A DNA stretch of 64,000 nt from Dryas octopetala. Its lineage: Eukaryota; Streptophyta; Magnoliopsida; Rosales; Rosaceae. The notes beneath the pieces were generated by a model. It had not been told where the DNA came from. It saw nothing but the letters and a program-made list of their open reading frames with translations, and searched no databases. The DNA lies in contig OY992835.1 of assembly GCA_963921425.1 (NCBI GenBank), forward strand, positions 7,130,001-7,194,000. Reading direction: 5' to 3'. A program made the translations under genes and the position numbers. Positions 54,696 to 64,000 of this stretch are shown here, piece by piece (positions within the stretch are counted from its first letter, which is position 1; each line of letters opens with the position of its first letter).

Positions 54696-55123
54696 AGAAG
54701 AGAGAGAAGCCACTAGAAATTTCTAGAGAGAGAGAAAAATCAGAAATTTTTTTTTTCTGATTTTGGGTATTTAAACCCACTTTTATAAATTTACAAAATT
54801 GCTCCTCACTTCACATGTCCGTATCTTCCAAACCGTAACTCGGATTGGCGCGTGCCGCGTGTCTATGAAATCGTGAGTTCGACACCTATCTAACGGACCC
54901 AAAGTCAAAATCAAAAGCCCTTTTATTTTAAAAGTCAAATTTTGGTCAAGCTTAAATTAAAACAAAAAAAATAAATAAATCAAAACTTTAAATCAAAACC
55001 CTTTTTGTTTTCCGAATAATCCCAAAATCTTTAAAATACATTTCAACATCCTTTAAAACTTCTTAAAACCATAATTGAACAAAATTTAAATTTTCTAGTG
55101 AAAATTTGGGTCAGGTCGTTACA
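52175..55123 (-). mobile_element. Solo LTR, Tekay/Del-like, inside the hAT element
   Basis: 2949 bp with TG...CA ends, flanked by the 5-bp direct repeat TTGCA (52170-52174 and 55124-55128). On the minus strand it starts TGTAACGACCTGACCC and ends GGTCCTGTCA; a TATA-like element and a leader with (CT)n follow in that direction. No internal region, gag or pol was seen, so it reads as a solo LTR left after recombination between two LTRs. Long LTRs of this type are known from Tekay/Del Ty3 elements; the family call is inferred from end sequence and length. Confidence 0.85.
52869..53267 (-). repeat. 57-bp tandem array inside the solo LTR, 7 units
   Basis: Units begin TGCTGGTCATACACCGCCGA at 52869, 52926, 52983, 53040, 53097, 53154 and 53211, exactly 57 bp apart. 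Both strands stay open through the array because 57 is a multiple of three (19-residue repeats), so the frames are by-products. Confidence 0.95.
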
Positions 55124-55195
55124 TTGCATATTTGATTGTTATTATGATGATTGTGAATTTGTGATTGTGTATGTCTTTTGTTATTAGGTACTAAT

Positions 55196-57948
55196 ATGGA
55201 CAGTGGAGGAAGAGCACGTGATTCAGCTTGGGAGCATGCACTTCCAAATCCGGCTAGTAAAAAAGGTTCAATATGCAAATATTGTGGTCTTGTAATGAAG
55301 GGTGGTGGAGTGACAAGACTGAAATACCACCTTGCAAGTATGGATCCTGGAAGCAATGTAAAACGTTGCACTAGTGTCCCACCAGAGGTGAAAGAACACA
55401 TTGCAAACACCTTGGGATATAAACAACAACAAAGGAATAAGAAAGCACAACAAATAGAAGAGATTCAAGCAGAACTTCGTGGAGAAGGTCATATAAACTT
55501 GAGTGACAGTGACGACGACGATGATGATGATTATAATGATGATATGGGGCCTGAAGAGCGAATAAATTTTCGAGCTGCAATTCGACAATCCAAAGCAGCA
55601 CAATGGGATAGGGAACACCTACATAAAGTCCCGAATAGGGGACAAGATTCTGGGTCTAGTAGTGGTTCACAGTTGAGAAGAGGATCAAGCATGAGGGAAT
55701 CACAACCAACACCCCTAGTAGCACCAAGCCTCTACAAGTCATCTAAAGCACGCCAAAAGAGTGCTAAAAATCTCTTTTCTGGAGGGTCAATCAAAGAGAA
55801 GATGCAGGGCTTGATAGCCAAGTTCTTCATCTACAAAAATGTTCCTCCTTTAAAAGCAGCATTTCATCATTTCAAAAACTTGGTGATAGGATGTCAGCAG
55901 GCAGGAGAAGGAGTGGAACCTCCATCACCCTATCAGATACGGAATGTATATTTGGAAAATGAACTTAATGAAATGCAAGAGCATGTCAACAACTTGAAGA
56001 AGGATTGGGCAACTTATGGTTGCACAATCATGTCCGATGGTTGGACAGGTCCAACCAAGTTGTCTATTATAAACTTCATGGCATACTCAAGAGGTAAAAC
56101 TATATTCCTTAAGTCCGTTGATTCTTTAAATTGCATAAAGGATGCAAGATATATATATGGGCTACTGAAGGATGTAATGGAGGAGGTTGGACCGGACAAT
56201 GTTGTTCAAGTTGTCACTGACAATGGTTCCGCATATGTCGCCGCAGGGAAGAAGTTAATGAAAAAATATAATGTGTACTGGACATCGTGTGCGGCACATT
56301 GCATTGATCTCATGTTCGAAGAGATTGGGAAGAACCAGTCGGTTGCTAAGGTGATAAAAAAGGCTCAAAAGATCACAAATTTTATTTACAACCATATTTG
56401 GTTGTTGGCAAAGATGCGTGAGATTTGTGGTGGAGATATTATTCGTCCTGGTCCCACCCGATTTGCTACCCACTATCTTGCATTGAATAGTTTGTATCGA
56501 AAGATGATTGAGTTGAAGCAATTGTTCACTTGTACTGATTGGGGCAATAACAACTTTGGGCGAGGAGAAGCAGGACAACAAGTGGAATCCATAGTACTTG
56601 ATCACTCATTTTGGCAACATGTCCTTAAGATTTGCGGTTTGTTAGAACCTCTATACCTAGTTTTACGTGTTGTCGATACAGAGGTGTATCCTACTATGGG
56701 ATCTGTTTATGAGTTGATGCGTCGTGTAAAGGAAGAATTATTACTTAAACATGGTGCACGGTGGGTGGTAAAAATCATCGATGATCGATGGTTTAAAACA
56801 TTACAACACGATTTGTATGCATCAAGTAACCTAAATATGTTTAATTTAAATTTGGTTCCACATGTTTTTTCATTAATCTAAGTTATCTAACTTTAAATTA
56901 TTGTTACTAAATATGTATTTCAATATTTACTTGATGCAGCCCACTATTTAAATCCTCGCTACCAATATAAAGAAGGCGTGGCAAATGATGGTGAACTTAT
57001 TCGGGCTGTGCACAATGTATATAAAACATTGGATCCTTATTCAACAGAAGTTGCCCAATTTAGAAATGAGGTGAAAATAACTTGCCATAACACTTTAGTT
57101 TACTTTGTGAAAATAACTTGCCATAACACTTTAAAAAATTTAATTGTCTTAAGTTTTATATTTTGATGGATATTGTATGATTTGTATCTAGCTAACTTAT
57201 TTCAAAGATGCGAAGAGAATGTTCGGAGAGCGAGCTGCAATTGCCGCTAGATCAAAAATGTCTCCTAGTGAGTATACACCGTACTTTTATTAGTTGGATC
57301 AATTGAATGGTTGAACTTACACTCATAATTTTGTACAATTTAGGTGAATGGTGGATCATGTATGGGACTGATGCGCCTACTGTAAGAAAATTAGCCATCA
57401 AAGTTCTTTCACAAACGGCGTCATCATCCGCTTGTAAAAGAAACTGAAGCACTTTCGCTCTCATACACACTAAGCAAAGAAACAAGCTTTCATATAGTAA
57501 GTTAGAGAAGATGGTCTATTGCTACTATAATATGAAGCTTGCAATTCGAGACAAACAAGCTGAGGAAGATCGCATCGACAATTATGATCCGCTGGATATG
57601 TTTGAAAATTGTATAGGGGATGATGATTTAGAGGAAAACCAGCTTTATCAGTGGATCAGGCCCATCCATCCTGATGATGACGCAGGCAATCCAGATCCTG
57701 ATGTTGCAGCCCAAGCACGCCAAGAAGGTATCAATGTGGAAATAGTTCTTAATGAGGAGGTGAGCCCTACTAAGAGTCTTGAGGAACTTACGCGAGGTCC
57801 AATAAATCGCAATGAAAATGTTCCCACTAATCCTTCTCGATCAGGCAACTCTGACACAGGATCAGACACACCTACCAACAGTGGAAGTAGAGGTGGTGGT
57901 GGTAGAAATGAAGATAACACTGGAGATGATCAATACGATATCATTTGA
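55196..57948 (+). pseudogene. hAT transposase gene (BED, DUF659, dimerisation), broken
   Basis: Transposases of this group cut and paste hAT elements. ATG chosen at 55196 (MDSGGRARDSAW), just after an acceptor-like TAG. Exon pieces inferred: 55196-56825, 56940-57070, 57192-57267, 57344 on. Domains: BED finger (CKYCGLVMKGGGVTRLKYHLA, about residues 24-45), acidic D-run (about 105-120), DUF659 region (SDGWTG; VTDNGSAYVAAGKKLM; CAAHCIDLMFEEIG) and the dimerisation region beginning YFKDAKRMFGERAA. Breaks: TGA at 57445-57447 replaces the conserved Trp of the ACxRNWS box, and the last segment shifts frame near 57945, with the reading continuing as EENYTHATQDEDHGSRRVGR in another phase. A short tandem duplication lies in the intron at 57070-57135. 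Confidence 0.9.
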
Positions 57949-58745
57949 TTTACTAGCGAAGAAAACTACACCCATGCAACACAAGATGAGGATCATGGGA
58001 GTAGGCGTGTAGGACGGGGAATTGGTGCCATTGGAAATGACTACAATCGTAGGAAAAGAGGTAATGTGGGTATGATACTAAAAGAAGAGGATTCATTATC
58101 CACCACTTTTGGTTCTATAGGGGTAACAGATGATAATTACAATTATGGGCAAAACCCTCCAATAGTCTACCCACCATATCCCTTCAAATGAGTATGGCTA
58201 TGGGCAAATTCCACCACAAATACCACATCCTGATCCATACGGTTGGCATGTTGGGAATTATATGCAAAGTTATGCTGGAGATGTATCTTGGGGTGATTAT
58301 TCTTCGCAATTCACCTACTCTAGACATGATGATACTGAAGACAGCGAAAATTTTGAACCTGCTAAGAACTCTATGTGGTATTGAATACTTATTTAATTCA
58401 TGATTAAAATTGTAATATAAATAAATTTGAGGTGTTATTTATATAATTATTAATTAGTGACCCATTTTTTTAATAGTATTTACCACCAGCGCACATTATA
58501 TTCATCTTATATCACATAAAACCTACTTTATAATTTGGTTTCTTCAATGTTTTTTTTTTTTTTTTTTTTTTTATCAATATAGTAGATAATATGTTAAATA
58601 AGCATATGGTCAAGTTTCATTCAAAATTTCCGTATTTTGATAGCAATTTCCGTCGTTTTTATCTAATTTTTTCGAAATCAAAATTTTAATCGAAATTTCC
58701 ATCGAAAATTTCCTCGAAACCGAAATTTTACTCCTTGGTTGTGAG

Positions 58746-59769
58746 TGTTGTACAGTCACAACTAAATGTGAAGTTGAGACTACATTAGCAAATTTTCAAG
58801 ATAATATAAAAGATTCAATGACAATTTTGTCGAAACCTTATAAATTTTAAATAACACCCATCATATGTAGGCCAAAGGAAAAAAATTGTCAAATGGAAAA
58901 GGCTTAAATCAAATGGATCAACATGTTTGTGACCTAATTTAAAAAACTACATTTAAATTTGGTAGTTCAATTGAAATGTTATATGATCTTCATGTTATAC
59001 CAAAAAATTATTAGAATTTAGTATTTAATCCTAATTTTCTATAAAATAAAACAATGGGCTGAATGTCTATTAATTAAACATGTATATACATTATCCTATC
59101 ATCATGCCCCTTATACTTTCTACCAAATATGCCCTAAATATCTTATTAGCCCCCCAATGCTGTATTGAATTTCTTTATTGACTACCCATTTGCTCATTCC
59201 GATTATTTGTGGATCTCTACGTCACTCAATTATATTTTAGAATTTAAAAAAGGATTTAACTTTCAAAATTAGAACCATTTGCTTAACATTGAACGCCAAA
59301 TCAAAATTTTTTTCTAGAACAATATTTTTTCAAATAACATAACCCAAATAAACCAATTCAAAATTCTGATTATTGTGATTGGATCTCCTATACGGTTAAA
59401 AGAAAGATTTTAAATTGAGAAAACAATTTTCATTAGATGACTTTAAAAAAGGAATATATTGTGCAATACGTTAGAAAAAAAAATTCAATTAATTAATATA
59501 TATTTTCTCGCATATGAAGAAATCAGATAACACTTTGAAATGTAACCTAAAAAAATCTGACTCTAAAGGTTCTAACTTCAAAGGTTTGAACATGTATTGT
59601 TGCCGATTTAAAAAAATGTCAGTTTGTTCTCCTTGCAAACTCTTTCATTATTTTTTCTCCCCAACTATCCAATTTTTAATACCATCATAACCAATTTCTT
59701 TAAACTTATTATAGAATACCATTGTTATCTGTAGAGCAACTATCAACCATTTTGACACCCGTGCTGGAT
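58746..59769. other. Intergenic, no gene seen
   Basis: Starts with TCACAAC repeat DNA, then AT-rich sequence. No gene supported. Confidence 0.5.
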
Positions 59770-60480
59770 GATGGTACAACGCTTGCCCCACATGCTACAA
59801 GTAAATGAGAGCCACTGCACAAAATGACAAGTTGATGTGCCCAAAGCACAATACACATGACTCAATTCCTCTACCATGGTAAAACAACTCTTTATCATTA
59901 TTTTCATACAATTTTAAAACAAATATCAATTATTGATAAAACATGTAATCGATCTAAACTGCAGGTTTAAATTACGGTTAGTCATTGAGGACACAACCGA
60001 TGTAACCAACGTCATAATCATTGGAAGACCGGCAGAGCAATTGTTCAGAGTTTCCTGCCACAGTTTAGTTGTTGAGAAAGGTTTTGTGGATCAACAGGAA
60101 TTGCCGGAGACAATTCTCATGTCCAAAATCAAACAAAAATATTTCAGCTTCGATTTAGAGCTTTCAAAATGGATTCAAATAGAAATGATCTTCTGATCTA
60201 TGCTGTCTTTGATAATGAGCCTCTTCTCATCGAATCAGGCTCTAAACTATTTGCTGAACGACAAGTTGTAGAGAAAAAAAAAATGTTGTTTGAAAAAATG
60301 TTGTTTTCCACCCCAAAACCCTCCTCCAAGAAGCCTCCAATTACAGATGATCCCACCTCCACCAGTAATCCAAAAGAAAGAGCCGCATTACTTTCAAAGG
60401 CGAATCTTGCAGTAAAGAGAACCCTTTTCAACTCTCTAAAACAACAAAGGAAAAAATTCAAAAGGTCAAATTTATTTTAA
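59770..60480 (+). pseudogene. RPA1-like (replication protein A large subunit) relic
   Basis: RPA large-subunit proteins bind single-stranded DNA; shortened versions occur in plant genomes and in Helitrons. Seen: a zinc-ribbon exon (WYNACPTCYK at about 59773, then CPKHNTHDSIPLPW), a GT-AG intron (59879-59964), then the OB-fold (FKLRLVIEDTTDVTNVIIIG, then PETILMSKIKQKYFSFDL). A stop interrupts after CPTCYK, and a frameshift near 60165 moves the reading to DLLIYAVFDNEPLL and a lysine-rich tail. The zinc ribbon has CxxC...CxxH. The N-terminal OB folds are absent. The likely final exon is at 63585. Confidence 0.75.
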
Positions 60481-61059
60481 CAACTTACATTTATTTTCAT
60501 TCTTATTCAGTTTGCCTACCATTTATGTTAAATTTCTAATAATAATTAATCCCTTTTTTTATTTCCTACTTTAAGTACTGCTGCAACTAAAGAGAAGGTT
60601 CAAAAAACTCTGCTCTAAAAGCTTCAAAACAAAGTAATTTAGATTAAAACAATGTTCCAACCAAGGCTTTCAAAATTAGAACCGCGACAAAAAAATCTGC
60701 AATCAGGTTTGCTCTACCCAAAAATATAATACAAACTATTTCATCTGAACTCAGATCACTATTTTTGTGCCACTCTTGGTGAGTTTCTGATCTGGTTGTC
60801 TATGTCTTCTCCACCTATCTTATTTCTCAATCATTACACTTCAAATGCTGCTCTGATGTGTTACTCGTGTAAAACTGAATCTTTGTCAACAAGTCCAACT
60901 AACTTCAAATCAGGGTTTCATATTATGGAGGGTGCAACTGTATATGATGTTTTATACTGTGTACATATGGTTCTCTTTCTACTAAGGGCCATAAGATGTC
61001 TTACACAAATATGGTTTACTTTTAGTTTTCTATCATTAATATTACTTTCGAATAAATAA
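60481..61059. other. Intron or intergenic DNA of the RPA-like relic
   Basis: AT-rich DNA with short possible coding remnants but nothing firmly recognisable before the solo LTR begins. Confidence 0.4.
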
Positions 61060-62661
61060 TGTGACGCCCCAAAACCCGAGTCCATCACAACGGCACCTAC
61101 ATTGAGAATACTGGAAAATATAATACTCAAACCCCAAGTATTATACTTTCAAATATTTTCAAGATAGGTAAGTCTTATTACTAATAAAGAAAACTGTTTG
61201 GATCAGATCGAGATAAATTGTCAGCGAAAATACAAAATGTAAATAAAGTGTTTACATTTAAACCAACCCGACAAGGTTACAGATAAGTTCAAAAGTAACC
61301 TCGAAGAACATACAAACAAATATGTTCAAAATTTACAAAAGTAACCAACCCAAAAATAGATATTTGATAATTTACAAAACAAACCCAAAAGACAATAGTG
61401 TGCTAATTTACATAGCAAAAGTGACCCACAAAGATCATAACCGACCTGCCCAGAAAGAAATGATCAAAATCTGACAAATTGGAGACTTGACAAGTAGCAA
61501 GGCCGCACCTTCAGTCCAAGTCGTCAACCGCTACGTTCTCTGCAGTCAAAGAGTATAGTAGAGGATAAGCATCACATACGATCATAGCTTTCCCTCAGGG
61601 GACCCTGGCTAAGTTTTAAGATTGTACGAACATATTTATACTAAATAGCCAGTGAAACACATCAAAATAGCACAATGCACAACCAGAGAATCAATATCAG
61701 TTTGAAACCATTTGCATGTTCAAACAATCATTAAAAACATTTCGGAACGTTCCTAATACAATACCTGATGACCGAACTCAAAATTGGTCAACTACCATCC
61801 TACCTGGATTATCAGTAAAAACTGATTTGGTAGCAAGAGTATACATTCCTGGTTACTACAACTTTAGACTGGACGCCAAGATAAATTGACTGCTACCAGC
61901 CTAACTATATAACCGCCTCCGGAGGTTTAGGGATCGAAACCCAAGGTCAACTCTATGGTGATCACTTACTCTCAAGTCATCCTAACAATTCGATTATCAC
62001 AATATAGGATAAAAACCACGCCATAGATGCCAATCACAAATTATGCAAATTTCTCGTGCATTCAGTTTATACTAACATAATACATGCAATAAAATAGGGC
62101 CACTAGTAGGTGTGAGATTTCCCCCTACCTGGAATCCTTTGCTCAACTTGATATCTACAATACAAATCAAATTTACAGCTCTCTACTTCATCGGGTCCAA
62201 ATATTGAGAAACTGATGTAATCCTTAATTAACTTCTAACCAAGAACAATTATTCTAATAAAAAATCTAAATCTAAATTCAAATCATAATAAAACCTTAAT
62301 CAGAAATTAAATAACCAAATCCTCAGTTTGGAAATTTTACCAAAGGATTGAGTAATCAATCCAAATCCACTATTGAATTCACTGTCGAATTCAATATGCA
62401 AAATGTTTGATTAATCTAAAGGATATGAACAGATTTTGGTTTGCAGGTGAGAGAAAATTTGTGAGTGAGAGGAAGTATGCGTGAAGAGGCTGAAGTTCAT
62501 AGCTTGGAGGGGTACATATAGATTGGCTGTCGAGCCCTTGCCGGACCGCCGAGCGCTCGGCAGGCCTTGCCGATCGCTCGGTGGTGCATTCTACACTGTT
62601 CCACTGAGTTCTCAAGTCTTCTCTTGACTTCTGTATCATTCCTACACAACAATTGTATGTT

Positions 62662-62709
<48 letters not shown>

Positions 62710-63022
62710 CAATTTGGCTGTCAACTTCTCAGCCATTTGATCAACTTGATCAATGGTTGAAATCTTGCCATCTCATCCACTTATATCTTCTCACACATTT
62801 CCAACTTTAAACACTTGCCAAAAATACAATCGGTCATCCAAAAATCTCCCAAAAAATGATACGTACTCGTAGCAGAAAATATTAATTTCTTATGGACTTA
62901 AAACCAAATTTGGAAATCTAGTGTTTACACAAAAATCCTAACACTTCCAATAAGAAATTTAAAGTAACTACAAAAATAAATAACTCAGCAAATAAAACAC
63001 AAAAAATTTCTGGGGTCTCACA
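61060..63022 (-). mobile_element. Solo LTR, Tekay/Del-like, near the RPA relic
   Basis: 1963 bp flanked by the 5-bp direct repeat AATAA (61055-61059 and 63023-63027), with TG...CA ends and near-inverted termini (TGTGACGCCCC and, reversed, TGTGAGACCCC). A (CT)n run lies at about 62662-62708 and a leader-like CTATATGTACCCC on the minus strand near 62515. No gag or pol is present. Orientation is inferred from the leader. Confidence 0.85.
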
Positions 63023-63027
63023 AATAA

Positions 63028-64000
63028 TCTGTTGACTGAAACTCATATAGCAGCTGTAATTTTTTCTAGGTCAGAGAATATCTAACTATGATAAACCACC
63101 TTATGTTGACCAAATCTCATGATGTATGTCATCTTTTCTATAAGAAAGTGATGGGTGATTATTCAATGTTGATTATATAGAAAAATCAATTATTATTTCA
63201 TGTGATAACCATATCATGTGTGAGTGCTCATCTATGCTATGTGAAAAATAAAATTTACTCTTCATTTTCCAACTTGTCATCCACTTAATATGTTTGTTTT
63301 ATGGTAATCTACATTTGGTAATGATTTTTTATCAGGGAAACATGTTCTCAATTTGAAAATTGTTGCCTATTTAAATTTCACATGTTCCTCTCACAATTCA
63401 CATGTTCACCCTGCTTCATTGATTTATTCTCTACTTAGTAAACCTGCCAATTTATTCCCTTTTTTTAATACTTGGTGCTGATTCTTAACCTCATACTAAC
63501 TCAATTAAACTATTGTTTTAATTTCCATTGCACAAAATTTAAATATTTACTTATAGTAACAAATATTGTTTTCCAAATTTCCAGCCAGGGAGATGCCAAA
63601 GAAGATGAACTCACCACTAGTGAAGATGAAATCATCCATTAACCAACCAATCAACAACCATCCTTATATTTTTTGAACAATCTACAGCTAAATGCTACAA
63701 ATGTTTTGTTTATGGACACATATAATTGTCTCAACAACTGATCTAACCTTCTTTTGAGTGTTGTTTGCTTTATTAAGATATGAACAATATCTTAACAGAA
63801 CAATTACCACATAAAATTTCTCATCCACTCACATTTTATGAGTTAAGCATGATAGCAAATGTTGATGTAAATATTAAGTTTAACAATTTTGTTGATGTAC
63901 GTATATTGCCATATCTCTCTCCAATTTCACTACATCTTCCATACAAGTTTAACAAATTTTTTATGCATTTTATAAATTTCAAACACTGGCAGCAATGTGT
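63028..64000. other. AT-rich DNA to the right window edge
   Basis: No gene except a possible last exon of the RPA-like relic at 63585-63642. Confidence 0.5.
63585..63642 (+). pseudogene. Possible terminal exon of the RPA-like relic
   Basis: An acceptor-like TTCCAG ends at 63584 and the exon reads QGDAKEDELTTSEDEIIH and stops. An acidic C-terminus of this kind is plausible for RPA-like proteins of this group. It lies 3.1 kb from the rest, with the solo LTR in between. Assignment is inferred. Confidence 0.4.

Larger units (their letters stand above)
50927..58737 (+). mobile_element. hAT transposon, full-length ends, with nested solo LTR
   Basis: 7811 bp flanked by the 8-bp direct repeat GTTGTGAG (50919-50926 and 58738-58745). 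Terminal inverted repeats CAAGGAGTGAAATTTCG and CAAGGAGTAAAATTTCG (reversed right end) differ by one base in 17. It holds a leader, an intron carrying a 2.95-kb solo LTR, and a transposase gene. Without the LTR and one copy of its target duplication, the element is about 4.86 kb. Confidence 0.95.

Noticed and set aside
54240-54780. Possible gene in the GC-rich part of the solo LTR (Ser/Pro-rich frames)
   Set aside because: It lies in the leader part of an LTR, has simple composition and no protein likeness.
60796-61059. 87-codon frame MSMSSPPILFLNHYT...
   Set aside because: No recognisable family and lies between relic exons and the LTR; likely chance.

Overview
This window is plant nuclear DNA, most likely from a dicot. 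Genes carry many GT-AG introns, intergenic DNA is AT-rich, and most of the sequence consists of plant transposon families: Athila and Tekay-like LTR elements, hAT, Mutator-like (MULE), an L1 LINE, foldback MITEs and a possible Helitron relic. Species cannot be fixed from the sequence alone. There is a 200-base run of N at 8776-8975.

Only two host genes read as complete. (1) A UDP-sugar pyrophosphorylase gene on the minus strand (36840-44265) has 17 exons that join without a frame break into 612 codons. (2) A cytochrome P450 of the CYP716-like type (CYP85 clan) on the minus strand (13481-15144) has three exons, 487 codons, and intact ExxR and heme-cysteine motifs. Around the P450 lie broken relatives: an inverted, internally deleted P450 copy (12315-12592), a P450 copy lacking exon 1 (22601-23253), and two SABATH-type carboxyl methyltransferase pseudogenes (15541-16162 plus strand; 17071-18071 minus strand). 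This looks like the remains of a small specialised-metabolism locus rearranged by inverted duplication and transposons.

Layout: 1-6106 is the 3' part of an Athila-type Ty3 element with its 3' LTR. 6107-11860 is AT-rich and repetitive, with the N gap, a tRNA-like repeat and a GC-rich minisatellite. 11870-18100 is the P450/methyltransferase locus. 18140-19509 is a hAT relic. 20881-22460 and 24980-25455 are non-autonomous hAT elements with 8-bp target duplications. 22601-23253 is the second P450 relic. 25726-26072 is a foldback MITE, also present in the P450 promoter. 28334-30357 is a FAR1/MULE-transposase pseudogene. 31474-32752, 47350-48707 and 49410-50494 are long-TIR MULE-like elements with 9-10 bp target duplications and extreme G- or C-rich interiors. 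33414-35703 is an intricate MULE-like structure around a gene-like segment. 44741-46690 is a 5'-truncated L1. 50927-58737 is a 7.8-kb hAT element with a decayed transposase gene and a solo LTR inserted in its leader intron. 59770-63642 holds an RPA1-like relic with another solo LTR inserted in it.

The strongest structural results are the target-site duplications and terminal repeats, which give base-level boundaries for eight elements, and the complete exon models for the two intact host genes.
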